Shown here piece after piece: positions 53,544 through 64,000 of a stretch of 64,000 bases of DNA; position 1 is the stretch's first letter, and the number at the start of each line of letters is the position of its first letter. Both the position numbers and the translations under genes were made by a program. Origin of the DNA: Ricordea florida. Lineage: Eukaryota > Cnidaria > Anthozoa > Corallimorpharia > Ricordeidae. The notes under the pieces were generated by a model that was not told the DNA's origin, ran no database searches, and saw only the letters and a program-made list of their open reading frames with translations. The stretch covers positions 11,123,588 through 11,187,587 of the forward strand of contig OX453272.1 in assembly GCA_949710005.1 (NCBI GenBank), read 5' to 3'.

Positions 53544-54533
53544 TCAGGTATTGCGTAAGAGGGTTTTGTTTCTGTGGCGGCAAGAAGACACAAGCTCATT
53601 ACGTTTGTTTAGCGTGGATAGTTCAGGTCGGCAGATGATTAGGAATTTTTCTTTGAGGCAGAGGTTACATCTTTTGCTTGAGCTGTTATATGGCGAGTGT
53701 GAAGACAGGATCCGCCAGGAAATAAAGTGTTCAATGTTGTTGTCTTTAAGGGTCCATATGTGTTTGCTGAGCTCGGTGGAGTTTCTGTGTTTAGCGTGGC
53801 GGAAAGATGCGGTGTGGTTTCTGTATCTTGTTTTGAAGTCGTTTTCCGTAAGTCCTATGTAGGTTTGGGACGTGTTGTTGTCTTTGCGCGTAACGGTGGC
53901 CTGGTAGATTACCGATGGTTGTAGGCAGTTTCCGTTAAGTGGGCAATTGTTCTTTTGTCGGCATTTGCATGTCTTTCTTTCTTTAGTGTTAGCGGCGGCA
54001 GCATCGTTGGTTCGTGTAGATGTGGTTAAGATGCGTTTATTATGGTTGTCGATTATTTGTTTAGTGTTGTTCATGCAGCTGTAACTGATCTTGATGGTGT
54101 TGCGGTTGAAGATTTTACGGAGCTCGTGGTCTTTTGGGAAGTGCTTATCTACTAGAGCGAGGAATTTGTGTCCGATGTTAGTACTTGTGTTCTTGCTGAA
54201 AGGGGGGTTGTACCACAGGATGTTACTGCGTTGACGGTTTTTTCGCTTGTTAGGTGTGGTTGGTTCGTAGTGCAGGGTGTAGCTGTATCCGCTTTCGTCG
54301 AGTGCTTTCTGGTATGAGGGGGCGGCTTGGTCAAAGGATGCTTTGTCGGATGATAGGGATGATAGTCGTTTGTTGATGCCAGCGGGAATGTTCTTTGTGG
54401 TGGTTGGCGGGTGGTTGCTCTCGCGGTGGACGTACTGCAGAGTCGTATTTGGCTTTGTGAAGGGCTTATAGGTGTTTTGGTTGAGGTTGAATGTGACATC
54501 CAGGAAGTTAATTATCTGCTTGTTATAAATCAT
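53544..54533 (-). CDS. Penelope-like RT C-terminus plus GIY-YIG endonuclease
   Basis: 329 codons with no internal stop. The first part is the RT C-terminal region (NFLDVTFNLNQNTYKPFTKP, NIPAGINKRLSSLSS, WYNPPFSKNTSTNIGHKFL). The linker has the cysteine-rich stretch CKCRQKNNCPLNGNC. From about residue 215 the GIY-YIG nuclease follows: VIYQATVTRKD, TYIGLTENDFKTRYRNH and ELSKHIWTLKDNN. A final cysteine stretch (KRCNLCLKEKFLIICRP) follows. The catalytic Arg in FKTRYRNH is present. The frame opens without the RT palm, so the protein here cannot copy RNA. The nuclease would nick AT-rich target DNA. Confidence 0.9.
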   Translation of the reverse strand: MIYNKQIINFLDVTFNLNQNTYKPFTKPNTTLQYVHRESNHPPTTTKNIPAGINKRLSSLSSDKASFDQAAPSYQKALDESGYSYTLHYEPTTPNKRKNRQRSNILWYNPPFSKNTSTNIGHKFLALVDKHFPKDHELRKIFNRNTIKISYSCMNNTKQIIDNHNKRILTTSTRTNDAAAANTKERKTCKCRQKNNCPLNGNCLQPSVIYQATVTRKDNNTSQTYIGLTENDFKTRYRNHTASFRHAKHRNSTELSKHIWTLKDNNIEHFISWRILSSHSPYNSSSKRCNLCLKEKFLIICRPELSTLNKRNELVSSCRHRNKTLLRNT

Positions 54534-55709
54534 AAAAATGATTTGAACAGCATTAAGGAAAAAGGTTAAGATGTTACGCCTAATTTTGCAATGTAGGGCT
54601 TAAATTAACTTTTCATTTGTGGGAAAAGGGCGGGGGCTAAGGGAGTAACTCCCAGGGATACTTGGAACTCAAAGGTAAAAACCCATTTTGAAATGGGTAT
54701 GGAAATTGTTTGTCCCCACAAAACCTTGTAATTATTTAATACATATATGTAGGAGAGAAATATAGCAAAGAGAAATACTACTCAGAAGTCAGTAATGACA
54801 ACTGCTTTATTTACAAATACTTGCACTGATCACTGATAATACTGCAGAACCAGTCACTTATTGTTTGGTATGTTTTCTGTTGAAAATGCTGAACATAAAG
54901 TGCTACATCAAACAAATCTACAAAATATTCTCACTGTTGCAATGATATCAGATCACATAATTATAAATAATTGCTATCACAACCGCAACCTCTGTATTGG
55001 AAATTTCTTTAAAACGGAAGGCAATCGTTTCACTACGAAAAATACCTACTTGCATTCTCATTGCAGTATAAATACTACGTGACTGTCATCTTTCATTTCT
55101 TTGCGGTTGGTTTCTGTTTCCCCTTTCATGAAACTTTTTTCACGACGATATGGTAATCTGTTTCCTCGTTCGTCCTCTGATTCTGTCTGTACGCTGTTGC
55201 CATGATTTTCCTTAAATTCTGAATCTGTTTTCATTGCAGTTTGCCTTGTGATTATCATATTTTCCAGTGTATCTCAATCTTTTTGAAGTCGTTCCTACTC
55301 GTTTTCCGTTCTAAGTCTCTCATGTCCTGTATAGCTAAAACGAGTCTTTGTTACTATCTATAACAACTTCAATTTCCCATCTAACTTGATTGCATTGCTG
55401 GTCCTTTTCCTTGCTGTTTCTTTGCCTTTTTTGAGCGAGCAGTTGTTGTCTCTGCCGCGATGTCTCTTGTTATCGTCCCTACCGTAGTTTCTTAATCTAT
55501 TCTTTGAGTCGCCGCTTCCCGTGCGCTGATTTTTGCGGCATTCAAACTTACTCGACGACGATCCCTCGCCGCTCTTTCTTGTATATCTCGGAGATCTTCT
55601 TGCTGAGATGTACTTCCAGGGTTAGTGAAATCGGTTTCCACAAAATTCACATTATTTTCAAAACATCATTGACGGAATTCGAAATGGCGGAAATTCACAT
55701 GAAGTAATG
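54534..55709 (-). repeat. 2.3-kb repeat unit copy 1, first half (inverted)
   Basis: The complement matches about 57231-58530 of copy 2 and 59714-61090 of copy 3. It includes TGATCTGATATCATTGCAAC and CTCGTCGACGA-type sequence. An intact counterpart of the site where the MITE sits in copy 2 is found here (about 55170-55190). A minus/plus coding origin is possible: copy 2 reads LKAEIEKRR-like charged residues near 57420, but with stops. Confidence 0.75.
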
Positions 55710-55754
55710 TGCCAGGTAACCTGGCCTGCGAACGGACACCTTTAAAATATAGAT

Positions 55755-55789
<35 letters not shown>

Positions 55790-55900
55790 TACATATATAT
55801 ATAATATACATATATAAAAACTCTCGGCTCGATTTACTCGCGCTTGCGAGCCACGTGGTCTGACCGAAAGCGACACGATTAGTAACCTCGCTTCGCGAGG
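55710..55900 (-). repeat. Hairpin-(TA)n module, copy 2 (inverted)
   Basis: Runs from GCCAGGTAACCTGGC through GGACACCTTT and a TATA tract to CTCGCTTCGCGAGG. It is the complement of the other modules. Confidence 0.85.
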
Positions 55901-56940
55901 AATGACAACCACAATACACAGTTGACCTTTTTCATTAGAAAAACTCTATAAGGGAGAAACTAAAGTTTGTAATGCTAAAATTTTTAGTGATCTTTCTTAC
56001 ATATTCATTGCAAGGGTGCTGTATGTAATAACAAGTCTTTGAAGTTTCCTAAATGGCCTATGCTTTCAATCATGATTTTCCACACTAACTGTATGGACAA
56101 ATAACTGCACTAGCATGATTGCCACAGGTAAGAAAATGGTAAGGGAAAAAATTCTTCAAGGTCAGTGAAAAGTCAGGGAATTTCAAATCAAGTAAGGGAA
56201 AGTTTAAGTATTTGAGAGAATTAAGAGAAAAGTGAAATTTAAGACTACTAATTTATTTCTTGCCAATTTAGTGATGGTTTGGTGTGGTCAAGAATGTGAC
56301 ATGAAATGTGTTGGATTGGTAGAATTAAATGGCTGATTACCTGATTTTGGGTATCCAAGAAAATCAATCTTTCTTCCATAACCTTGTTATTTTAAGAAAC
56401 TATAAATCCATGTACACTGTATGTGAATTTCGGAAAGCATATTAAATAAATGGGTGGAGAGGTAGGCTGTTAGGAGAGGTTGGAGGCCATTACCAGGACT
56501 AATTTTGGACTTTTCTAATTTAGTTGGAAAGGGAAATTTTACATTTGTCAGGGAAATGTAAGGGAATTTCAAGATCCTGTGGCTGTGCAACCATGACTTG
56601 ATTATAAGTCTAAAAGAATAAATGGTATTTTTCATAGTTGAGTAATTTTTACCACCTCTGATACAAACCCTATTCAGAATAAAACTGTATTGCTTGTAGT
56701 AGCAGAGGAACCTTTTCTCAGAATAGGACATACACCCCCACCCCATAACAGTATATTATGTTTAACATAAAAAAATAATACCAGAAATTATAATAATAAT
56801 AATAATAATGATGATGCAATAATAATAATCATAATATATACAAGAAATGAGAAAATACAAAAAGGGATAATAATTTAGTAACCGAAGTAAATACATAAAT
56901 TGGGTCTTATCCCTCATGAAAAACTATTACGAGTTCTTTA
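55901..56940 (+). repeat. 2.3-kb repeat unit copy 1, second half (direct)
   Basis: Matches about 58530-59490 of copy 2 and 61085-61540 of copy 3: AACCACAATA...CAGTTGACC, GCTGTATGTAATAACAAG, ATGTGACATGAAATGTGTTGG. Ends in an (AAT)n stretch. Its orientation relative to the first half is opposite to copies 2 and 3, so an inversion took place at the module. Confidence 0.75.
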
Positions 56941-56983
56941 AAAACTAGCTTCGCGAGGTTTTGCGGGAGTCGTATTTCTAGTT
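56941..56983. repeat. Short 43-bp repeat (ACTAGCTTCGCGAGG...)
   Basis: AAAACTAGCTTCGCGAGG to TTTCTAGTT, bounded by ACTAG/CTAGT. A second copy is at 62711-62752. Confidence 0.75.
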
Positions 56984-57230
56984 CCTCGCGAAGCGAGGCC
57001 GAAGGCCGAGCGTAGCGAGGTTACTAATCGTGTCGGTTCCGGTCAGACCACGTGGCTCGCAAGCCCGAGTAAATCGAGCCGAGAGTTTTTACATATGTAT
57101 ATATATATATATATTTATATATATTTATATATTTATATATATTTGTTTGAAATATATATATTTATATATATGTTTATATATATATATCTGTATTTTAAAG
57201 GTGTCCGTTCGCAGGCCAGGTTACCTGGCA
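56984..57230 (+). repeat. Hairpin-(TA)n module, copy 3
   Basis: A full module: CCTCGCGAAGCGAGG, GGCCGAGCGTAGCGAGG, CCACGTGG, (TA)n with TTTATA interruptions, then AAAGGTGTCCGTTCGCAGG and the near-palindrome GCCAGGTTACCTGGC. Confidence 0.85.
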
Positions 57231-59503
57231 ACATTACTCCATGTGAAATTCCGACATTACGAATTCCTTGAATGATGTTTTGAAAATAATGCGAATTTTG
57301 TGGAAACCGATTTCACTCGTCTTGGAAGTACATCCCAGCAAGAAGATCTCCGACATATACAAGAAAGAATGGTGAGAGATCGTCGTCGAGTAAGTTTGAA
57401 TGCCGCACGGTAAGCGGCGACTCAAAGCAGAGATTGAGAAACGACGGTAGGGACGATAACAAGAGACATCGCAGCTAAGACAAGAACTGCTCGCTCAAAA
57501 AAAACAAAGGAATCAGCAAGGAAAAGGACCAGGAATACCATCAAGTTACCATCAAGTTAGATTGGATATTGAATTTGTTATGGATAGAAACAAAGACTCG
57601 TTTTAGGTATACAGGACATGAGCAAGCGATTACATAACGAAATTGGCGAACAAAATTTAGCAAAATGACTTAGAACGGAAACCGAGTAGGAACGACTTCC
57701 AGCATGCAGACAGAATCAGGGCTCCTACTCCGTGTACCGGCACAGATGACGTAGCGCATTGTTTCATCATTGTGTGTAAAATTATTCAGTAACATGTTTG
57801 TTATTGTCTGGCTTTGTTTTACGTCATCTGTGCCGGTACACGGAGTAGGAGCCAGAATCAGAAGGCGAACGACAAAACAGATTACCATATCGTCGTGAAA
57901 AAAGTGCCAGGAAAGGGGAAACAGAAACCAACCGCAAAGAAATGAAAGATGACAGTCACGTAGTATTAATACTGCAATGAGAATGCAAGTAGGTATTTTT
58001 CGTAGTGAAACGTTTGCCTTCCATTTGAAAGAAATTCCCAATACAGAGATTGCAGTTGTGATAGCAATTATTTATAATTATGTGATCTGATATCATTGCA
58101 ACAGTGAAAATATATTGTAGATTTGTTTGATGTAGCAGTTATGTTCAGCATTTTCAACAGAATAGATACCAAACAATAAGTTACCGGTTCTGCAATATTA
58201 TCACTGTTCAATGCAATTATTTGTAAATAAAGCAGATGTCGTTACGGACTTCTGAGTAGTATTTCTCTTTGCTCTATTTCTTTGCTACATATATGTATTA
58301 CGTAATTAAAAAGTTTCGTTGGGACAGACAAGTTCCATAGCCATTTCAAAATGGGTTTTTACCTTTGAGTTCCATGCATTCCTGGGAATTACTCTCTTAG
58401 CACCCACCCTTTTCCCACAAATGAAAAGTTAATTTAAGCCCTAATTTGCAAAATTAGACAACATCTTAACCTTTTTCCTTAATGCTGTTTAATTCATTTT
58501 AATGATGTCAAATACAAATATTTAATAACAACCACAATATGCAGTTGACCTTTTACATTGGAAAAACTCTACAAGGGAGAAACTAAAGTTTGAAATGCTA
58601 AAAGGTTTAGCTGTTTTTCTGTTTGCTGTTTTATGTATTCATTGCAAGGGTGCTGTATGTAATAACAAGTCTTTGAAGTTTCCTAAATGCCCTATGCTTT
58701 CAATCATGATTTTCCACACTAACTGTATGGACAAATGACTGCACTGGCATGATTGCCACAGGTCAGAAAATGGTAAGGGAAAAAATTCTTCAAGGTCAGT
58801 GAAAAGTAAGGGAATTTCAAATCAAGTCAGGGAAAAGTGAAATTTAATACTACTAATTTATTTCTTGCCAATTCAGCTTTGGTTTGGTGTGGTCAAGAAT
58901 GTGACATGAAATGTGTTGGATTGGTGGAATTAAATGACAAGCTGATTTTGGGTTTCCAAGAAAATCAATCCTTTTTCCATGAATTGGTTATCGTAAGAAA
59001 CTATCAATCCACGTACACTGTATGTGACTTTCTGAAAGCATATTAAATAAATGGGTGGAGAGGTTGGTTGTGAGAGGAGGTTGGAGGTCACTACCAGGAC
59101 TAATTTGTGACTTTTCTAATTTAGTTGGTAAGGGAAATTTTACATTTGTCAGGGAAAAGTCAGGAAATTTAAAGATCTTATGGCTGTGGCAACCATGACT
59201 AGATTCTAAGCTTAAAAGAAGAAATGGTATTGTTCAGAGTTGAGTAATTTTTACTTCCTATGATACAAACCCTATTCACAAGAAAAACAGAATTGCATGT
59301 AGTTGTAGAGGAACAATACCTTTTCCCAGATTAGGACATACAACCCAACCCAATAACAGTATATTATGTTAAACATAAAAAATAACAATGCTAATAATAA
59401 TATCAATACCAGTAATAATATTAAAAATGATAATGATAATAATACGATAATAATAATCATGATAATTGCAAAAAATGAGAAAGTACAAAAAGTAAAAATA
59501 ATT
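57231..59503 (+). repeat. 2.3-kb repeat unit, copy 2
   Basis: The most complete unit, bounded by hairpin-(TA)n modules on both sides. A minus or plus gene is not preserved. A 134-bp MITE lies at 57720-57853. Confidence 0.75.
57720..57853. mobile_element. 134-bp hAT-like MITE
   Basis: The ends GGCTCCTACTCCGTGTACCG are inverted over about 33 bp. AGAATCAG flanks both sides (57712-57719 and 57854-57861), an 8-bp duplication as in hAT elements. The matching site in the inverted copy 1 has AGAATCAG once and no insert, confirming the insertion. Confidence 0.9.
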
Positions 59504-59611
59504 CCTCGCGAAGCGAGGCCGAAGGCCGAGCGTAGCGAGGTTACTAATCGTGTCGGTTCCGGTCAGACCACGTGGCTCGCAAGCCCGAGTAAATCGAGCC
59601 GAGAGTTTTTA

Positions 59612-59658
<47 letters not shown>

Positions 59659-59713
59659 GTTTATATATATCTATATTTTAAAGGTGTCCGTTCGCAGGCC
59701 AGGTTACCTGGCA
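59504..59713 (+). repeat. Hairpin-(TA)n module, copy 4
   Basis: A full module with the same head and tail as copy 3. Confidence 0.85.
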
Positions 59714-60546
59714 ATAGTAACGCACTTGAGAACGCTGAATTTCCGCCATTATTCGGTGATGCCTTTTTGAAAGTAATGTAAATTTTGTGGAAACCGATCT
59801 CACTCGTCCTGGAAGTACATCCCAGCAAGGTGATCTCCAAGATATTCAAGAAATATTAGCAAGAGATCGTCGCCGAGTAAGTTCGAATACCGTGAAAATC
59901 AACACGAGGAAAGCACGACTCAAAGCAGGGATAGAGAAACGACAGCAGGGAGAATAACAACAGAAATCGCAGCCAAGACAACAACTGCTCGCTCCAGAAA
60001 AAGGCAAACGAAACAGCAGGGAAAAGGACCAGGAATTCAATCAAGTTAGTTTTGAATTTGAATGTGTTATTGATAGAAATACAGGACATGAGTGAACGAT
60101 TACATAACGAAATATATTGGTGTACTACATTTATCAAAACGACTTAGAAGGGACACCGAGTAAGAACGACTTCAACGATTGGAGATGTCTCTGGAAAATA
60201 ATTCTATTAGTCTAAAACCGGAATCGGAAGACGACCAACAGATTACAAGAGAATGTAAATAGGTATTTTTCATAATAAAACGATAGCGTTTCCAGTTTGA
60301 AGTAATTTCCAACACAGAGAGTTGCAGTTGTTATAGCAATCATTTATAACGATGTGATCTGATATCATTGCAACAGTGAAAATATTGTAAATTTTCTTGA
60401 TCTAGCAGTTATGTTAAACATTTTCAACAGAATGTATACCCTGTGTCACTATAAAGTACTGGTTCTGCAATATTATCAGTGATCAATGTGATCATTTTAA
60501 AATAAAGCAAATGTAATTACTGAATTCTGAGTAGTATTTCTCTTTG

Positions 60547-60585
<39 letters not shown>

Positions 60586-60590
<5 letters not shown>

Positions 60591-60791
60591 CGGTTATAAA
60601 ATGCCTCAAGCCAACAAAGAATGCCACTGCGTCAGGAGGATCAATGAAGATTCACAGTCCAAGCCTCACCACAAAAATGAATTTAAAAACGTTAGATAAA
60701 GCAAGGACGGACAACTTCTGACGATAAAAAAGTTAAAAAGTTAAAAATTTAATAGAAAAAACGTTTCGGTCTTAGACCTTCGTCAGTTACC

Positions 60792-60797
<6 letters not shown>
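60586..60797 (-). mobile_element. Penelope-type terminal fragment between TA tracts
   Basis: About 210 bp absent from the matching place in copy 2. It is flanked by (TA)n on both sides and contains a hammerhead-like motif at its minus-strand 5' end. Non-coding. Confidence 0.5.
60755..60790 (-). ncRNA. Degenerate hammerhead-like motif
   Basis: Minus strand: CTGACGA core, one extra A, stem II GGTC / GACC with loop TAA, GAAA core, then the palindromic ACGT. Stem I can form only about two pairs here. It is probably inactive or works only as part of a dimer. Confidence 0.45.
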
Positions 60798-60834
<37 letters not shown>

Positions 60835-61560
60835 TCTCTGATTGAAAGGTTTCAATAATATTGTGTAGAGACAAGTTTCATAGCCTTTTCACAATGGGTC
60901 AGTTTTACCTTAGAGTGCAATGACCCCCCCCCCCCCCTGATAATATTGCTATCTAGAACCCCTGCCCTTTTTTCACAAATGAAATGTTAATTCGAGCCTT
61001 AATTTGCAAAGTTAGACATAACATATTAACTTTGTTACTTTCTGCCGTTTACTTTATTTTTATGTCAAATATCAATATTTCATAACAACCACAACATGCA
61101 ATTAACCTTTTACATTGGAAAAACTTTATAAAGAAGAAAATAAATTTTGTAATGCCAAAATGTGTATGATCTTTCTCATATATTCATTGCAAGTGTGCTG
61201 TATGTAGTAACAAGTGTTTCAAGTTTCCTAAATGCCCTATGCTTTCAATAATGATTTTCCACACAAACTTTCTAGACAAATGACCGCACTAGATTCTAAG
61301 CCTTTTAGAAGAAATGGTATTGTTTGGAGCTGTTTTGATTACTACCACCTCTGATGGAAAGCCTATTAAGAAGATTTTTGTATTGCTTTTAGTAGTAGAG
61401 TAACAATAACTTTACCAAGATTAAGACATGAATCCCACCCCATAAAAATATATTATGTTTAACATAAAAAATATAACAATAATAATATCAATACCAGTAA
61501 TAATAATAGTAATGATAATAATAATGATAATAATATAATGATAGTTCTTCTCGTTACTAT

Positions 61561-62710
61561 ATGTCATTGGTTACAGTTCAATACCTCTGGCTGCCATGAC
61601 TTTTTCGATGAAATACCGTCCTTATATTAAATCTTTCTTCTGCAGTTTTTATAATAGAAATTTTCATATATTCAAAATAATGTACTATTCTATGGTTGGG
61701 TATGGATATTTTGCCTGTTTCTGTAACAGCACAATTAAACTTTCATGTGGTATATACTTTTGACTGATTGATGTTGATTTCACATTATTTTTTTACAGGA
61801 GTACGTAGTGCAGCAATCTTTTTGAACATATTAAGATTTCAATAACTCTTTCTTACATGTATTGTTTTTATGATATGACCTAAAAATAGCACAACCACAT
61901 ACTATACAGTGGGCACTCACTATTACCAAACCTTTATTCAAAGCTTTTGTAGAATCCAATTGTTTTACCCCCAATTTGTTGATATGGCATCTCTTTTGAG
62001 GGAAGAGGAATTTTTCTATCTACCACTGGGGGTACCATTGCAACTGGAAAGAGTACACACATTAAAACATGCACTATTCATAATGCTCTCAATTGTGGTT
62101 ACCCGGGAATGAAATAATGACTGCAGTAGACAATAAAATATCTAATCAGAAGATTCTTCTTACAATGAATCTCATGCAATTATAACCAAAAAAACATAAA
62201 CAAAAAATAATTGGAGCGTTCAGCTCATCCTCTGTGTAAGAACATATTGTGTTCAAAAGTGATGTACAACAAAGAAGACAAAGCAGTAGAGACTAAGAAA
62301 ATAAAACTAAAGAAAAAAAACACAGGTGTTTACAATGTGGTAAACACAAGCATTCATATCAACTCTTCAAGATTTCACCTGCAAAAGATTTACAATCATT
62401 TTCAATTTGTGTTAAGTGAATATTATTGTGATACTTCATCGACTCTGTATTCCCTGTCAAGATAATAAATAATTTTACTTCTATTCCCTCTGGTGCAATC
62501 TCAGTGGCAGTGAAAGAGCTAAATGAAGGTCAATTTTTAAGCACTGTGTTGAGCGGTATACTGATCATGTAATTTGCACCAGGTGTCACTAATTGTGTAC
62601 CAAACACAGCATAAGAAATAAAATAATGGGGATTACGCTAATATAAAATATAAAATATATAATATAAAAAAAATAAAGAATAAAATATGAAAGCATTGTG
62701 ACTTCTTCAA
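61561..62710. other. No gene seen
   Basis: AT-rich, no supported exon. Ends in TATAAAA-type low-complexity sequence before the short repeat. Confidence 0.5.
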
Positions 62711-62752
62711 AAACTAGCTTCGCGAGGTTTTTGCGGGAGTCGTATTTCTAGT
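62711..62752. repeat. Short repeat, second copy
   Basis: Same as 56941-56983 with one extra T. Virus-like coding sequence starts right after it. Confidence 0.75.
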
Positions 62753-62758
62753 TTAAAT

Positions 62759-63772
62759 GTGAAAAAGCAGGCTTCACAAGCACGCAGAAATGATGCCGAC
62801 ATGTTCATTTCATGGCCACGCCTAATTAATGACTCGACAAGGAAAGGTGATTGTCGGCACGCGTGTCAACAAACATTCGCGTGGCTGAAGCGTGATGATA
62901 GGATGATAGAGGGCATCTCATCCGATAACACGCGAAAACTAAGAACGAATGCTGGGGATAAGGACACTTCAGATGCAAAGGCTGTCAGGATGGCGGCGAT
63001 TCATAACACTCAATATGCAATCCCCCTTGACCATCCAATCCTACGAGATCATGGAGTCTTCTGCCCAAGAGCACTGAAAAACACACTAAGATTTTAGATC
63101 ACGCTTGCACCCGTTTCTGATGTTGTAGTGTACTCAAACGCTGAAGACCCCCCAAATTACACCCTCACCAACATTCATATGGAGTATTCGTCCATCATGA
63201 GTGATTATTTGGCGAGTAAGGCATTGGCCCAATACAGAATTGGTAGAGGGTTCATGTATGAGAACATAATCCTGGAAAAGACCTTCACAGTCTCCAGGCC
63301 CAATGATGATGCCATTAATGAGCATATAAATGTCTCCAGGAGATCCATGACGGGGATATTATGCCTCTTCATAGACGATTATGCACCGGGGACAAGAGAT
63401 TCAGAGCTGTTCGTGAACCCAGACATCACCTCAATCAAAATAAACATCGATGGGAAGCCAAATTGTCTCTATTCCAATGGGATGGTACCCAGAGACTTGT
63501 GGAAATCCATAAACAAGCGTTTTGGGGCGAATGACTCGGTCGAAGAGGCGGATTTCTATACAGACAAATTCGCGTTGTGGATTGACTTGAGGACCCATCC
63601 CGACAATCACATTCATGGCAGTGGATTGGCCCTAAATGAAACTCGTGATGGGGTTAAACTCCATATTAAGCGCCGAAAGTCTGGAAGTGGCACACTAAGC
63701 TGTTACATGTTCGTGGTCGCGGACGCAGTAATGGGGATTATGAATGCTGATCTAAAAGAAATAGTGTATTGA
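62759..63772 (+). pseudogene. Virus-like capsid-type protein with one in-frame stop
   Basis: One frame from 62759 to TGA 63772, interrupted by TAG at 63095-63097. The first part has RHACQQTFAWLKRDD, AIPLDHPILRDHGVFCPRAL. The second has NIHMEYSSIMSDYL, NPDITSIKINIDGKPN, FALWIDLRTHPDNHIHGSGL and LSCYMFVVADAVMGIMNADL. Beta-rich, about 338 codons, followed 6 bp later by a packaging-type ATPase. That order (capsid next to ATPase) and the overall pattern suggest a double-jelly-roll major capsid protein as in Polinton-like and adintovirus-like elements. This is an inference, not proven by a motif. The true start may lie earlier, since the first residues meet a repeat edge. Confidence 0.55.
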
Positions 63773-63778
63773 GTAAGG

Positions 63779-64000
63779 ATGAATGAACTAAGAGACAAGA
63801 TCCCGTTCAATTGTATCATTACTGGGCCCACAAATTGTGGAAAGACCCAATACCTGGTGGACCAGCTTCGAGGGCACTTTAGAGGCGCATTCGAGTATAT
63901 TGTCTTGATCTGCCCGACTTATACCCATAACAAGACTTACAAAGACTTTGCAAAGGGGGACAAGAGATTCTGGGTACTATCACCAGACGCGAGCGATCAG
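63779..64000 (+). CDS. Packaging-type ATPase, N-terminal part (runs off the window)
   Basis: ATG 63779 starts MNELRDKIPFNCIITGP. The Walker A motif is GPTNCGKT, followed by a hydrophobic strand ending in a Pro-Thr-Tyr (FEYIVLICPTYTHN). The 74 codons seen have no stop. A P-loop this close to the N-terminus and the place after a capsid-like gene fit the genome-packaging ATPases of double-jelly-roll viruses. Walker B and the rest lie beyond the window. Confidence 0.65.
   Translation, partial: MNELRDKIPFNCIITGPTNCGKTQYLVDQLRGHFRGAFEYIVLICPTYTHNKTYKDFAKGDKRFWVLSPDASDQ

Larger units (their letters stand above)
53386..54533 (-). mobile_element. Penelope-like retroelement, 5' truncated, with ribozyme
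   Basis: Contains the end of the reverse transcriptase, a GIY-YIG endonuclease, a 3' region and a hammerhead ribozyme. The core RT palm is absent (5' truncation at about 54533). The 3' end lies in a (TA)n tract of the hairpin module, matching an AT-rich target preference. Confidence 0.85.
59714..61560 (+). repeat. 2.3-kb repeat unit, copy 3
   Basis: Diverged copy of 57231-59503 with a deletion in its second half. A Penelope-type fragment flanked by TA tracts is inserted at about 60586-60797. It ends in an (AAT/ATA)n stretch. Confidence 0.7.

Noticed and set aside
53551-53924. Plus-strand ORFs over the Penelope-like gene
   Set aside because: Antisense shadows of the GIY-YIG frame.
55740-55820. 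CRISPR-like array from regular TA repeats and modules
   Set aside because: No spacers between constant repeats, and this is eukaryotic DNA.

Overview
The window is animal nuclear DNA made almost entirely of mobile elements and remnants of integrated virus-like elements. Short GT-AG exons, AT-rich spacers and the mix of element types fit an invertebrate, most likely a cnidarian such as an anthozoan or coral. That assignment is an inference from the element mix. I see no ordinary host gene that is complete and could be named.

Layout. 0.25-2.5 kb: three phase-compatible minus-strand exons of an unnamed coiled-coil gene, a Penelope-type fragment carrying a hammerhead-like motif, and the last exon of a protein kinase. 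2.5-7.1 kb: foldback elements and a 100-bp direct duplication, with no gene. 7.1-8.8 kb: a truncated SWIM-zinc-finger gene fused to a DDE transposase fragment lying in a perfect 90-bp inverted repeat. 9.8-19.05 kb: a decayed minus-strand gene with a 2A-like peptide. It is split by a 774-bp MITE with TAA duplications and by a young BEL/Pao LTR retrotransposon with identical 169-bp LTRs. 20.7-31.0 kb: a 10.3-kb Polinton/Maverick-like element with about 300-bp terminal inverted repeats and a 5-bp target duplication. It holds the N-terminal part of a protein-primed-type DNA polymerase B and a dozen small virus-like genes, many with breaks. 33.3-37.0 kb: an ISL2EU-like DNA transposon with an intact SWIM/YqaJ gene facing a THAP-DDE transposase that has one frameshift. 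40.5-42.3 kb: a second, intact three-exon SWIM/YqaJ gene without visible transposon ends. 42.6-50.7 kb: an L1/Tx1-type LINE whose second ORF is split by a 3.28-kb TTAA-flanked element carrying THAP and P2X7-tail-like genes. 51.9-52.1 kb: a tRNA-derived SINE. 53.3-61.6 kb: about 2.3-kb repeat units separated by hairpin-(TA)n modules, with a 5'-truncated Penelope-like element whose 3' end carries a full-consensus hammerhead ribozyme. 62.7-64.0 kb: the start of another virus-like element with a probable capsid-type gene (in-frame stop) and the N-terminus of a packaging-type ATPase.

The elements nest inside one another: MITE and BEL in the 2A gene, THAP element in LINE, Penelope elements in (TA)n tracts, hAT-like MITE in a repeat unit. 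This gives a relative insertion order. The only reading frames without visible breaks are the two SWIM/YqaJ genes and, apart from one frameshift each, the BEL polyprotein and the ISL2EU-like transposase.
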